Source: an uncultured Pelagibacteraceae bacterium (lineage in GTDB: Bacteria; Pseudomonadota; Alphaproteobacteria; Pelagibacterales; Pelagibacteraceae). From it: a stretch of DNA of 64,000 nt. The DNA is taken from NCBI GenBank assembly GCA_902601315.1, contig CACKMS010000001.1:62001-126000 (forward strand). Direction: 5' to 3'. This document shows positions 27,888 through 38,846 of this stretch, piece after piece (within the stretch, counting starts at the first letter, position 1; each line of letters opens with the position of its first letter). A model generated the notes under the pieces. The model ran no database searches and was not told the DNA's origin. It worked only from the letters and a program-made list of their open reading frames with translations. Both the position numbers and the translations under genes were made by a program.

Positions 27888-28822
27888 TAAATATTTTTGA
27901 AAAAATCCATAGCACAAAATATAGAAGATGGATCAGATTTATTTTTAAGATACATATCAGAATTTGGTCCATGATCAGGTGAGACTCTTATAAAAGGTAG
28001 TCCAATTGTAATATTGATTGCATCAAAGTTAAATAATGTTTTTAAAGGTGTTAAAACTTGATCATGATACATTCCTATAACCACGTCATATTCTTCTATA
28101 TTTTTTTTTAAAAAAAAAGAGTCTGCAGAAAACGGTCCTTTTACTGAAATCATTTCCGCCTTTAGTTTTGCTATAGCTGGTATTATTATTTTTCTTTCTT
28201 CACTTGTTTTACTTACTGTTTCACAATGAGGATTTAGACCAAGAACAGCAATTTTTGGCTTTTTCTTAAAATTTTTTTTATAAAAATTATTTATAGAACG
28301 AATATTTTTTATAATTTTGTTTTTACTAACATGTTTTGAAACATATTTAATTGGTAAATGCGTTGTAATCGGTGAAACAGATAATTTTTTATTATAAATA
28401 AGCATAACAGGGTTCTTGGAGCCCGTTTTTTTTGCAAGATATTCTGTAACACCTAAGTATTTATTGTTTAAAAAAGTTTTTTTATTAACTGGTCCATTAA
28501 TAAGTGCTGTATTTGGGTCCTTTTTAAGAATGGAAATAGATTTTTTGAAACATTCAGAAATATATTTCTTATAATTTTTATTTTTTATTTCAATATCAAT
28601 TATATTTAATTTATCTATGATTGCATCTTGAAAATTATAAATCTGATTAATTTTTTTTTTATAAATATTAACTTTAGCTTCTTTTTCAATTATTTTTTTA
28701 TTTCCAATTAATATAAATTTTTTTTTTATTAATTTATTTTTTGAATTAAGGTATTTGAATAATATTTCTAAGAATATACTTTTAGGTTCTGCTACAACAA
28801 TTAAAAGTTTATTTATACTCAT
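27887..28822 (-). CDS. pdxA: 4-hydroxythreonine-4-phosphate dehydrogenase
   Basis: LINGPVNKKTF, AVLGLNPHCET, GPFSADSFF, GMYHDQVLTPLKTL, GLPFIRVSPDHG. Confidence 0.95.
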   Translation of the reverse strand: MSINKLLIVVAEPKSIFLEILFKYLNSKNKLIKKKFILIGNKKIIEKEAKVNIYKKKINQIYNFQDAIIDKLNIIDIEIKNKNYKKYISECFKKSISILKKDPNTALINGPVNKKTFLNNKYLGVTEYLAKKTGSKNPVMLIYNKKLSVSPITTHLPIKYVSKHVSKNKIIKNIRSINNFYKKNFKKKPKIAVLGLNPHCETVSKTSEERKIIIPAIAKLKAEMISVKGPFSADSFFLKKNIEEYDVVIGMYHDQVLTPLKTLFNFDAINITIGLPFIRVSPDHGPNSDMYLKNKSDPSSIFCAMDFFKNI

Positions 28823-29735
28823 TTATAATAGCATTTTGTTTAAGCTTATTGTAATAGTTTAAGGAAAAACTATTAAGTTGTCTGTTTTGTTCAAAAATAA
28901 TTTGTTTTTTTGTCTCTTTATCTAAATCAAATTGATCCTTAATCTCTCTTCTTGAGTTTATTTTTAGTATTAAATTTCCACTTGGAATTTTAATAGGCTT
29001 TGTATAATCGCCTATTTTTAAAGAATACATTTTTTTCTGTAATTCAGGCGACAAATTACTTAAATTAACCCATCCAATTTCACCACCTTTTGAAGATGTA
29101 TCTGAAATACTAAAATTAATAGCAGCACTTTTAAAACCATAATTTTTTATAAATTCATTTATTTCACTAAAACTTACATCGTTATTAAACAATATTTCCG
29201 AAACGTTAACTTCATAAATTTTCTTTTGTTGACTTTTATATATTTTAATTTTTTTTTTAATTTCATTCTCGTTAATTTTAACTTTTTCTTTAAATTTTTC
29301 ATATATAAGAGTGTTCCAGAGTTGTTCAATAATGAGTTTATCTTTAACAAACTCCAAACTTATTTCCTCACTTTGTAAAAAATTTTTATATTCTAACTTA
29401 TTCTTAAAACCTAAACTCTTATAGTGTTGTGTAATCAATTTTTCCTCAAGATTAAATTTTTCATCAATATTTATTAATTTATCGATTTCTTTTTTTTTTA
29501 ATATTTCTCTAATCAACGAATTTTTTGATAATTCAAGTAAATCTTTTTTATTTAAGTCTTTTAAGTTGTTACTTGTTATAAGTAAATATTTAATCTGGTT
29601 TTCTAAATCAACATTAGTAATTATTTCATTATTAATTTTACTTATTATGATAATTTCTTTTGTATTTATATTTATTGAATTAAAAATAAAAACTAAAATA
29701 AAAATCAAAAAAAAATAAGCTTTTTTTGATAGCAT
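28809..29735 (-). CDS. surA: SurA-like periplasmic chaperone / peptidyl-prolyl isomerase
   Basis: Signal peptide, SurA N-like helical region, rotamase motif GGEIGWVNLSNLSPELQKKMYSLKIGDYTKPI; position between pdxA and lptD. Confidence 0.85.
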   Translation of the reverse strand: MLSKKAYFFLIFILVFIFNSININTKEIIIISKINNEIITNVDLENQIKYLLITSNNLKDLNKKDLLELSKNSLIREILKKKEIDKLINIDEKFNLEEKLITQHYKSLGFKNKLEYKNFLQSEEISLEFVKDKLIIEQLWNTLIYEKFKEKVKINENEIKKKIKIYKSQQKKIYEVNVSEILFNNDVSFSEINEFIKNYGFKSAAINFSISDTSSKGGEIGWVNLSNLSPELQKKMYSLKIGDYTKPIKIPSGNLILKINSRREIKDQFDLDKETKKQIIFEQNRQLNSFSLNYYNKLKQNAIINEYK

Positions 29736-32113
29736 TATTTGAAATCTGTTGCTTGTGGTCTTAATTCTGCAAATGGAATAAATCTTATATAAAACAATAA
29801 ACTTTTATCAGGCAATATATTACCATCCTTATAAAATTTCTTTGTATATTTTACTGATGTAATCAAGCAATCAGTTTGATATTGATAAGAAAGATTATAA
29901 TATTCAGTAAAATCTGTTTTTAAATTTTTTGTAGCATCTAAAATTATTTTATTTTCCTCATTAAAATTATAAATTGAAATATTGTTAACAGTTTCTGTAT
30001 TACCTATTTCATTATCTTCAGATAAGTAATTAAATTTAGTTTGAAAATTATTTAAATTGAAATTTGTTGAAATAGACTGATAATTGGAATTTTTAAGATC
30101 CCTATCATATGAAAAATTATAATTAATATCTAATATCTGTGTAGGTTTAAAATTTACTTTACCAACTATATCTGATCTCCTTTGGTTAAGTTTACTTCTT
30201 GTAGGTAAATTATTTTTTTTTTTATCACTTATTGAATTTGCTACTCTAAAATTCAAAATATTGTTATTTTGTTTATCATCAATATCATATTCAATGCCAA
30301 GGGAAATAGATCCACCTTCCTCTATATTTCTTTTAGAACCAATCCTATTCAAAGAATATATATTATCATACGTTAATCTTAAATCCTTGTTTGCTATATC
30401 CTTTGAATTATTTGGACTATATCTGGTCACTAAAATTGGCTTTAAATATGTATTATAATTATCAGTTTTTTTCATTAAAGGTAATTCAGATTTAAATAAG
30501 ATTGTTTGATATAAATCAGTGGTATCAGTATCATCAATTGGAGTACTGGTAAAAGAATTGTCTTGTTTAATTAAAAATTGATAATTACTTTTTATACCAT
30601 TCGCTGAAATAAAATTATTTGAGTTGAACAAAAAATCGTTAGTTATTACAGCTTGATAATTATTAGTATTGTAGTTTTGTTGATAGCCAGAGCTGTTAAA
30701 ATAAAAATTACCATTGTAGTTTTTATCAATGTTTATTTTCTTATCAAAATTAAAATTTGGAAACACATATCTAAAACGGTCACTGTCTCTTATCGATAAA
30801 TCTTCGTAAATTAAAAAGTTATTATTGAAAGACGTATTTTCATCTATTTTTTTATTAAAACTTAATTCTGATGTTAATAAGCTTTCATTATTTATAATGT
30901 TTGAAGAATTTGATAAATTATGTAATTTTAAATATTCATCATTAGATACACTTTGATAAGTAAATTCGTAATCAGTTCCTTGTTTTGTTTTTCCATCTGA
31001 TTTTATAAAAAAATGAGAGTTAGTATTTTTTCCGTCATTATTATAACTAAAATCTGAAATTAAATTTGAATTTTCAAAAGCCTGTCTGTATTCAGATTGT
31101 AAAATAAATTTATCATCAAGATAAACTCTCGGCTTAAATGTAAAGTCTTTATCTATCTCAATTGATTTATAATATGGAATGTTAATCCAATTTCCATAAT
31201 TATTTGAACTACCATATGTGGCTGGCAAAAATCCTGACTTTCTTTTTACTGATGGATCTGGATGACTGAAGAAAGGGAAATAAAATATTTCCTTATCAAA
31301 CAACTTTAGCCAGGAATTTTTATAATTAAAAGTTTTTTTAATTTTATCATGAGTAAATTCTTCAGTTTCAAGCTCCCAGCCTGGGCATACTTTATTCTCA
31401 GTATTACATGTTGTAAAAACGGTTTTATAAATTTTAGTTTCTTTACTATTAGAGATCGCTGATTTACCTTTTAATATTGGATCATTATTTGAATTACCAA
31501 AAAAATTATCTACAAATTCTATTTTTATCTCCTTACCAACTATTTCTTTATTAATTAAATCAATTTTAGAGTTTTCGAAGGAAAATATATTATTTTTATT
31601 ATCTAAAATGTTTACTTTTTTAGACGATATAACCTCATTACTTAAGTTAAATTTAAAACCACCCTGAATATTATATACATTTCCCAAACCATCCTTAATT
31701 GTAGTTTCATGACGTGAGAAAATATTTTGTGAAATCCTATCGTAAGTCATATTTTTTGATAAGATTTCATATTCATCATCAATTTCTATTTTTGTTGTTC
31801 CCTTTGTAGTTAATGTATCAGTCTTTTGACTGTAATGAGCTTTTTCAGAATATATTTTTAAATTTTTTAACTCATCTAAGAATTTTACATTTCCTGTCAA
31901 AGTAATTTCTTGCTTATCCTTATTATAAACAGAATTATTTCCCTCCAAGAATATTTTTTTTTCTTTGATGCTTGCTTTGGTATTAATAGACTTAATAATG
32001 TTATTATTATTTAAAATTTTTATATTATCTGAATAAATTTGGATGTTATCAGCAGACAAATTAAAATTTACCAAAATGCAAAAAATTAAATATATAAGAA
32101 ATTTAGTTCTCAT
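29735..32113 (-). CDS. lptD: LPS assembly outer-membrane protein LptD
   Basis: Signal peptide, OstA-like N-terminus, ...FTTCNTENKVCPGWELETEEFTHD..., beta-barrel; locus context. Confidence 0.9.
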   Translation of the reverse strand: MRTKFLIYLIFCILVNFNLSADNIQIYSDNIKILNNNNIIKSINTKASIKEKKIFLEGNNSVYNKDKQEITLTGNVKFLDELKNLKIYSEKAHYSQKTDTLTTKGTTKIEIDDEYEILSKNMTYDRISQNIFSRHETTIKDGLGNVYNIQGGFKFNLSNEVISSKKVNILDNKNNIFSFENSKIDLINKEIVGKEIKIEFVDNFFGNSNNDPILKGKSAISNSKETKIYKTVFTTCNTENKVCPGWELETEEFTHDKIKKTFNYKNSWLKLFDKEIFYFPFFSHPDPSVKRKSGFLPATYGSSNNYGNWINIPYYKSIEIDKDFTFKPRVYLDDKFILQSEYRQAFENSNLISDFSYNNDGKNTNSHFFIKSDGKTKQGTDYEFTYQSVSNDEYLKLHNLSNSSNIINNESLLTSELSFNKKIDENTSFNNNFLIYEDLSIRDSDRFRYVFPNFNFDKKINIDKNYNGNFYFNSSGYQQNYNTNNYQAVITNDFLFNSNNFISANGIKSNYQFLIKQDNSFTSTPIDDTDTTDLYQTILFKSELPLMKKTDNYNTYLKPILVTRYSPNNSKDIANKDLRLTYDNIYSLNRIGSKRNIEEGGSISLGIEYDIDDKQNNNILNFRVANSISDKKKNNLPTRSKLNQRRSDIVGKVNFKPTQILDINYNFSYDRDLKNSNYQSISTNFNLNNFQTKFNYLSEDNEIGNTETVNNISIYNFNEENKIILDATKNLKTDFTEYYNLSYQYQTDCLITSVKYTKKFYKDGNILPDKSLLFYIRFIPFAELRPQATDFK

Positions 32114-33182
32114 TAATTCTTAAACCTCCTAATATACAAATTAGAGATAAAATGAGATGTGGCAACCAAATTGATAAAAGAATAGGAATCGTTTCATTTG
32201 AACCAAATAAACTAGAAAAGTAATTAATATAATAAACACATACAGATACTGAAACACCCACAATTATTGTGAAAAATTTTGTTTTTATAAAAGTGAATTT
32301 CATCATTATTAATAATCCTAAAATAGTCATTAATAAATAAAATATAGGTAGACTATATAATTTGTTTAAGTGCACATTGACATCAGTTGTTGAATATCCA
32401 ATTTTTGAATAATTCGATAATAATAAGTTTAATTGATAAATATTTAATGAATTTAAGTTTGAAAATAAATTTGAAATTATTTCTCCATCAAAAGATGAGA
32501 TATAGTTTAATTTTTCGTATTTATTATTACCAGAAAATTTATCTACTATTTTTACATTTTTTAATGACCAGATTTTAGTTGAAATATCTGCACTTTTTGC
32601 AGTGATAATATTTATATTATCAATAAACGGGGTGGACTGAGTAATCGTTATATCTTCAATATTATTTTTATTGAATTTTTTTGCATGAATAATATTTGAG
32701 GATCCATCAATTTCCTCTTTTATCCATAATCCATTTTCATTTACTACCGCTAGATATTCATTTTCAGATGAGAATTTATTTTTTAGATTTAAGTAATGGT
32801 TTTTTAAATTTGAGGAGAAAGTATAAAAGACGAGTAAAACAAATGCTCCACAAATAATTGTGCAAAAAGATAGTAGAGATAATACTTTTAAGTTATCTAT
32901 GCCATGATTCTTAAATATTTCTATTTCATTTCTTTCGTTTAAATGAATATAAAAAAATTTTACAGAAATTAAAAAAATAAACGGAAAAAGTTCAAACAGG
33001 ATCGATGGTGAATTAAGAAAAGTGAGGAATATAGGATATTTTATCCCTACATCATAGTTTTCAAAAAACTTTAATTCCTCGAAAAAATTTAAAATAAAAC
33101 TTAATCCTATGAATATTAAAGAAATTAATAATAAATACTTTAGAAAGATTTTTGATATATATAATTGATATTTTTTAAACAT
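32103..33182 (-). CDS. lptG: LPS export permease LptG
   Basis: YjgP/YjgQ-type membrane protein; paired with LptF. Confidence 0.82.
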   Translation of the reverse strand: MFKKYQLYISKIFLKYLLLISLIFIGLSFILNFFEELKFFENYDVGIKYPIFLTFLNSPSILFELFPFIFLISVKFFYIHLNERNEIEIFKNHGIDNLKVLSLLSFCTIICGAFVLLVFYTFSSNLKNHYLNLKNKFSSENEYLAVVNENGLWIKEEIDGSSNIIHAKKFNKNNIEDITITQSTPFIDNINIITAKSADISTKIWSLKNVKIVDKFSGNNKYEKLNYISSFDGEIISNLFSNLNSLNIYQLNLLLSNYSKIGYSTTDVNVHLNKLYSLPIFYLLMTILGLLIMMKFTFIKTKFFTIIVGVSVSVCVYYINYFSSLFGSNETIPILLSIWLPHLILSLICILGGLRINEN

Positions 33183-34300
33183 TACAAATATTTTAATTTA
33201 AAATTAGTTTTGAGTAAAATAATCAAATAAAAAATTAAAACAAAAATTATTGGTGCAAGTAAGACTGTTAAATCATAAGTTAAATTTTGTGTTATAAATT
33301 TTGATCCTATCTGAGAAATTATAATAAATATAAAACCAATCATAAAAACAAAACTTTTATAATATTTTAAATACTTGTTTGATTTAGGTTTAATTAAAAG
33401 ACTTGAGGAAATAAGTGACAAAATTAATATATAAAATGGAATAACAACTCGGTTATAAAGTTCCTCTGAAATAGACTCAATTTTTCTCGGACAAGTTTTT
33501 TTATCTATTTTTCTCTTAATATAAAAATCAAATACACAATTATATAAAATCACAGTATTAACTTGTTGAATTTTTTGATGTGTAACAGTTTTTGGTGAAA
33601 AATTTGAAAGATCATATTCGGTTTCTTTAAAGTTCATATTGTAGAAATTGCTCTCATTAGAATTAATTATACTTCCATTAAATAAATTAATAATAAATTC
33701 ATTGTTTTTTTTTTTTATTTTTCCGCTTTCAGCTACAATTATTTTTGATGAGTTATTGTTTATTTTTTCGTTAATATATATATTCTTAATATTCCCTTCT
33801 TGATCATAGCTATCAAGAAATATTGTCAAATTTTTGAAAACACTTATAAATTTCTTTTCAGTTATCAAAGAAGGTAAAAAGTCAACGTTTGAATTTTTTA
33901 AATAAATTCTGCTAATATTTTGTGTTAAAGGTACTAGATAAAGACTTAAAATTAATTGTAAAATTATAAAAATAGAAGAAAATTTTAATAAAAAATTAAT
34001 AACACTTATTTTTCTAATGCCGTTAGTCCAAAAAACTAAAATTTCATTGTTTTCTTCATATTTATTTATTATGTAAAAACACGATATAAAAAATATAAAG
34101 ATTAAAATTCTACTAAAAATTTTAGGTAAACTTAAAATTGAGTATGCAAAATATACTCTTAAACTGTGACCGTCTTCTGATACAATATCCAAGAAATTAA
34201 CTGCCTGTATCACCCAAATTATTAAGGCAATACTCAAAGATGCGGCTAAAAAAAAATAAATTATGTCTATGGAAATTTTTCTATAAAGCAATTTATTCAT
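33182..34300 (-). CDS. lptF: LPS export permease LptF
   Basis: YjgP/YjgQ-type membrane protein; start moved to internal Met (MNKLLYRKISIDIIYFFL). Confidence 0.82.
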   Translation of the reverse strand: MNKLLYRKISIDIIYFFLAASLSIALIIWVIQAVNFLDIVSEDGHSLRVYFAYSILSLPKIFSRILIFIFFISCFYIINKYEENNEILVFWTNGIRKISVINFLLKFSSIFIILQLILSLYLVPLTQNISRIYLKNSNVDFLPSLITEKKFISVFKNLTIFLDSYDQEGNIKNIYINEKINNNSSKIIVAESGKIKKKNNEFIINLFNGSIINSNESNFYNMNFKETEYDLSNFSPKTVTHQKIQQVNTVILYNCVFDFYIKRKIDKKTCPRKIESISEELYNRVVIPFYILILSLISSSLLIKPKSNKYLKYYKSFVFMIGFIFIIISQIGSKFITQNLTYDLTVLLAPIIFVLIFYLIILLKTNFKLKYL

Positions 34301-34345
34301 TGAAATTATAATATTTATAAATATACAACAATATCTATTCAAAAA

Positions 34346-35779
34346 TTGAAAAATATGAAGTTAAAATTAAATTTTGTAAGCAAAACCCCAAAGTTATCCA
34401 TGAAAAATGAGCTTATTTTTATAAGTAATAAAAATTTTAAGCACAAAACATTAGATCAAAAAGAGATTTTAGATAATGAGCTATTTAAAGAAAATAAAAT
34501 AATACAAAGAAATCAACATAATAATAACTATATTTTAATCAATTGTATTGATCAGAAAAAAATATCAGATTATGAAAATATAGGATCAAAGCTTTTCGAT
34601 TTTCTTTCAAATAATAAGATTGAAAATACTTTTTTTTATTTAAATTCACTTAGAATTTCAAATATACAAATTGAGAGAATATTACATGGAGCAACTCTAA
34701 AATCATATTCTTTTGAAATTTATAAAACAAAACAAAATTTTAAGAAATCTATTAATATTAATGTTGTAGGTAGAAGCAATAAAAGTATTCTTAAAACGAA
34801 ACTAGATGCTCTTGCTGCGGGTGTATTTTTAACAAGGGATTTGGTCTCTGAACCAGGAAATATATTACATCCTGATGAATACGCAAAAAGAATAGAAAAG
34901 TTAAGGAAGATAGGAATTAAAGTGACGGTTCATGACAAAAAAAGATTGAAAAAAATGGGGTGTGGAGCCTTACTTGGTGTAGGTCAAGGAAGTATAAGAG
35001 GCTCATATCTTGTCACGATGGAATGGAAAGGTGCGTCCTCTAAATCTAAACCATTAGCTTTTGTTGGAAAAGGAGTTTGTTTTGATACTGGTGGTATTTC
35101 ATTAAAGCCCGCAAAATTTATGGAGGACATGACATACGATATGGCTGGTTCTGCAGTAGTAGTTGGATTAATGAAAAATTTTGCACTTCGAAAGGCTAAA
35201 GTTAACGCTGTTGGTGTAGTTGGGCTTGTAGAAAATATGCCTGGTGGAAATGCTCAAAGACCGGGTGATATAGTTAAGTCATATAGCGGAAAAACTATCG
35301 AAGTATTAAATACTGATGCTGAGGGAAGATTAGTTTTAGCAGATGCACTTACTTTTACCGAGGAAAAATTTAAACCTAATTTAATTATAGATCTTGCAAC
35401 ACTAACTGGTGCAATAATTGTTTCATTAGGTTCTGAGTATGCTGGATTATTTTCAAATAATGACAAGCTTTCAAAACAATTGTATGAAGCAGGTGAAAAA
35501 GTTGAGGAAAAAGTATGGAGAATGCCACTGCATAACAACTACGATAAATTAATTAACTCAAAAAATGCGGACATGCAAAATATTAATTATGTTGGTGGGG
35601 CGGGATCAACTACAGCTGCTCAATTTTTACAAAGATTTATTCTTAATAAAACACCTTGGGCTCATTTAGATATAGCTGGGATGTCTTTTTCTAAATATGC
35701 AGGAGCATTGAATTCTGGAGGTGCAACAGGGTTTGGAGTTAGATTATTAAATAAATTTGTGGAAGAAAACTATGAGTAA
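34346..35779 (+). CDS. pepA: Leucyl aminopeptidase
   Basis: FVGKGVCFDTGGISLKPA, DMAGSAVVVGLM, NTDAEGRLVLADAL. Confidence 0.96.
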   Translation: MKNMKLKLNFVSKTPKLSMKNELIFISNKNFKHKTLDQKEILDNELFKENKIIQRNQHNNNYILINCIDQKKISDYENIGSKLFDFLSNNKIENTFFYLNSLRISNIQIERILHGATLKSYSFEIYKTKQNFKKSININVVGRSNKSILKTKLDALAAGVFLTRDLVSEPGNILHPDEYAKRIEKLRKIGIKVTVHDKKRLKKMGCGALLGVGQGSIRGSYLVTMEWKGASSKSKPLAFVGKGVCFDTGGISLKPAKFMEDMTYDMAGSAVVVGLMKNFALRKAKVNAVGVVGLVENMPGGNAQRPGDIVKSYSGKTIEVLNTDAEGRLVLADALTFTEEKFKPNLIIDLATLTGAIIVSLGSEYAGLFSNNDKLSKQLYEAGEKVEEKVWRMPLHNNYDKLINSKNADMQNINYVGGAGSTTAAQFLQRFILNKTPWAHLDIAGMSFSKYAGALNSGGATGFGVRLLNKFVEENYE

Positions 35780-36182
35780 TATTGAACAAACACTTTCAAT
35801 AATTAAACCAGATGCTGTCGAAAGAAACTTACAAGATGAAATAAAACTAGAATTTATAAATAAAGGTTTTGAGATAAAAAAGGAAAAAAAAATTCATATT
35901 TCAAAACAAGAAGCTGAACAATTTTATAAAGTGCACGAGACAAAACCATTCTATAATGAACTTTGCTCATATTTAGCCTCAGGCCCTATAATTGTTATAG
36001 AATTAAGTAGAGAAAATGCTGTTTTAGAGAACAGGAGACTAATGGGTGCAACAAATCCCAAAGACGCTGAAGAGGGAACGCTTAGAAAAAAGTATGGTAT
36101 TTCAATAGATAAAAACTCAGTTCATGGCTCAGATAGCCCTGAAAATGCTAAAATTGAATTAGACTTTTTCTTCAAAGACTAG
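35772..36182 (+). CDS. ndk: Nucleoside diphosphate kinase
   Basis: QTLSIIKPDAVERNL, MGATNPKDAEEGTLRKKYG, NSVHGSDSPENA; start set at MSNIEQ. Confidence 0.96.
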   Translation: MSNIEQTLSIIKPDAVERNLQDEIKLEFINKGFEIKKEKKIHISKQEAEQFYKVHETKPFYNELCSYLASGPIIVIELSRENAVLENRRLMGATNPKDAEEGTLRKKYGISIDKNSVHGSDSPENAKIELDFFFKD

Positions 36183-36757
36183 ACTTTTAAAAATTTCTTA
36201 ATTGCAGCTGGATAAAGTTTATGCTCAATCCTTAAAATTTTTTTGGCTAAAGTTTTTTCTGTATCAGATTTCAAAATTCTAACTTTTTCTTGTAAAATTA
36301 TCTTTCCAGAATCTAATTTAGGAGTAACGCAGTGCACTGTTGCTCCTGAGAATTTATCTTTATTTTTAATTGCTTTTCTATGAGTATTTAAACCTTTATA
36401 TTTCGGCAATAGAGATGGATGAATATTTAAAATTGGATTTTTAAATTTTTTAATGAAATCAGAAGATAAAATTTTCATGAAGCCAGCTAAACAAATTAAA
36501 TCAATTTTATTTTTTCTCAAATATCTTAATATTTTATTTTCCGCTTGTTTTTTTTTTGAATAATTTATTACATGATATTTAATCTGATTTTTTTTGGCAA
36601 ATTCTAAACCTTTTGAAAATTTATTATTTGAAATTATTAGATTAATTTTAATTTTTGAATTTTTATTCTTTGAATACTTAATTAAAGAAAGAAGATTACT
36701 TCCTCTCCCAGAAATAAAAATGGAAATGTTTAAATTTCTACCAATTAATTTTTCCAC
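36179..36757 (-). CDS. purN: Phosphoribosylglycinamide formyltransferase
   Basis: ISGRGSNLLSLI, LAGFMKIL, NIHPSLLPKYKGLNTHRKAI, GATVHCVTPKLDSG. Confidence 0.96.
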   Translation of the reverse strand: MEKLIGRNLNISIFISGRGSNLLSLIKYSKNKNSKIKINLIISNNKFSKGLEFAKKNQIKYHVINYSKKKQAENKILRYLRKNKIDLICLAGFMKILSSDFIKKFKNPILNIHPSLLPKYKGLNTHRKAIKNKDKFSGATVHCVTPKLDSGKIILQEKVRILKSDTEKTLAKKILRIEHKLYPAAIKKFLKV

Positions 36758-37760
36758 CTAAATTTACTTTTTTTTTATTTTTCGAAATTTTACCTATTAC
36801 ATAAGGTTTAAATTTCGCATCGAAAGTTAATTTTACTTCATTGAGATTTTTTTTATTTATGATTATACAGAAACCAACACCACAATTAAATGTTTTTAAC
36901 ATTTCTGTATTTGATACTCCTGAATTTTTAAGCCATCTAAAAATTTTTTGAGTTTTAATTTTATCTAAATCTATATCTGCACATAAATTATTTGGAACAA
37001 CTCTTTTAATATTATCTTCTATACCACCACCAGTTATATTTGCACAACCATTTATAAGGTTTTTGTCAATTAATTTAATAATTTCTTTTACATAAATTTT
37101 AGTTGGTTTTATCAATTCTTTTTTGAGATATTTATTTTTATTTATTTTAATTTTTTTAACTTTTAAAACTTTTCTGACAAGTGAAAAGCCATTAGAGTGT
37201 ATACCATTTGATGGAATTGCTAAAATTAAATCGTTATTTTTTATTTTATTAATTAGAATATTTTTTTTTTCAACTAAACCTACAGAAAAACCTGCAAGAT
37301 CAAATTTACCTGCTGAATATGTACCTGGCATTTCTGCTGTTTCTCCCCCTACAAGATTACAACTTGATAATTCACATCCCTTAACAATGCCTTTAATAAT
37401 TTCTTTCATTTTTTTTAAATTAATTTTGTCTATTGAAATATAATCTAGAAATAAAAAAGGCCTTGCACCTTGAACAATCAAATCATTTACACACATTGCT
37501 ACAAGATCTATACCAATTGTGTGATATTTTTTAATTTCATTTGCTATCTCTAATTTTGTTCCCACCCCATCTGTGCTTGTTACAATGTGAGGATTTTTAA
37601 AGTTTTTTGGTATGCTTGAAATTGCTCCAAATCCCCCAATATTCTTAAAATCACCACTTTTCTTTGTTTTTTTTGTTAAACTAGAAATGAAATCTATAAA
37701 TTTATCTGCATTCTTTATGTTTACTCCGCTATTTTTATATGTGAATTTTTGCGATTTCAT
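36738..37760 (-). CDS. purM: Phosphoribosylformylglycinamidine cyclo-ligase
   Basis: YKNSGVNI, TSTDGVGTKLEIA, VGGETAEMPGTY, SNGIHSNGFSLVRK, ITGGGIEDNIKRV. Confidence 0.97.
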   Translation of the reverse strand: MKSQKFTYKNSGVNIKNADKFIDFISSLTKKTKKSGDFKNIGGFGAISSIPKNFKNPHIVTSTDGVGTKLEIANEIKKYHTIGIDLVAMCVNDLIVQGARPFLFLDYISIDKINLKKMKEIIKGIVKGCELSSCNLVGGETAEMPGTYSAGKFDLAGFSVGLVEKKNILINKIKNNDLILAIPSNGIHSNGFSLVRKVLKVKKIKINKNKYLKKELIKPTKIYVKEIIKLIDKNLINGCANITGGGIEDNIKRVVPNNLCADIDLDKIKTQKIFRWLKNSGVSNTEMLKTFNCGVGFCIIINKKNLNEVKLTFDAKFKPYVIGKISKNKKKVNLGGKINW

Positions 37761-37772
37761 AAATTATTAACA

Positions 37773-38846
37773 ATGATTTTATCTAAAAAAATATACAAAT
37801 ATCTATACATTTTTTTTTTAGTTTTAATTATTGTTAATAGTGAGTTTTCCACAAATTTCGTAAAAGCTAAAACTTTTGTAATTAACGACATAGAAATTCA
37901 AGAAAAATATGATTTAAATTTTAATAAAATAAAGGTGGTTGATAAAGCCTTTAAAAAAGCTTTTGAAATATTAATTTCAAAAATTTTACAAAGTGAAAAC
38001 AGAAGTATTTTCAGAACCACTGACATTAACCAAATTAAAAGTTTTGTTGAAGGCTTTTCACTTATGGAAGAAAAATTTGTAGATGATAATTACCAAGCAA
38101 AAATAAATGTAGATTTTAATAAAAAAGATTTAATTCATTATTTTAATTCAAAAGGGATAATTACATCATCCATAAACCCAATTGATGTCATGATATTACC
38201 TATATTTATAGATTTAAAAAAAAATCAAATATTTTCATATTCAAATAATCCTTTCTTTATGAATTGGAAATTAAATAATAAAAAATTTCATCAAATAAGT
38301 TATCTTTTACCCAACGAAGATATTGAAGATTTTTCAATAATTAGAAAAAATATAGGCGATATAGAAAATTATGATTTTAATGAAATATTTAATAAATATA
38401 ATGTTAAAAATAGAATTTTACTTGTTTTATTAAATCAAGATAACCTGCTTAAAGTTTTTTCTAAATTAAATTTAGAAGACAATGAGATGTACATAAATAA
38501 GACTTTTATAGATGTAAATATGAAAAACTTAGAACAGATAAATGAAGTGATTTTAGATTTGAAAAATGATTATGAAAATAAATGGAAATCATTAAATGAA
38601 ATTAATACATCAATAATTCTCCCTATTAGATTATCTGTAGACACAAATAATTTTTTACTATCAAATAATTTAGAAAATTATTTAAATGAAGTAGATTTAA
38701 TTTCAAACTATAAAATTGAAAAATTTAATAGTAAGCAAATTATATATAAAATTATATTTAATAGTACTCCAGATAAGTTTTTAAATATTATGCAAAATAC
38801 GAAATTTAAAATTGATACATCTAAAGATGTTTGGAAATTACAATGA
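37773..38846 (+). CDS. DUF2066-family exported protein
   Basis: Signal peptide then FVINDIEIQEKYDLNFNKIKVVDKAFKKAFEILISKIL; located between purM and the hda-like gene. Confidence 0.65.
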   Translation: MILSKKIYKYLYIFFLVLIIVNSEFSTNFVKAKTFVINDIEIQEKYDLNFNKIKVVDKAFKKAFEILISKILQSENRSIFRTTDINQIKSFVEGFSLMEEKFVDDNYQAKINVDFNKKDLIHYFNSKGIITSSINPIDVMILPIFIDLKKNQIFSYSNNPFFMNWKLNNKKFHQISYLLPNEDIEDFSIIRKNIGDIENYDFNEIFNKYNVKNRILLVLLNQDNLLKVFSKLNLEDNEMYINKTFIDVNMKNLEQINEVILDLKNDYENKWKSLNEINTSIILPIRLSVDTNNFLLSNNLENYLNEVDLISNYKIEKFNSKQIIYKIIFNSTPDKFLNIMQNTKFKIDTSKDVWKLQ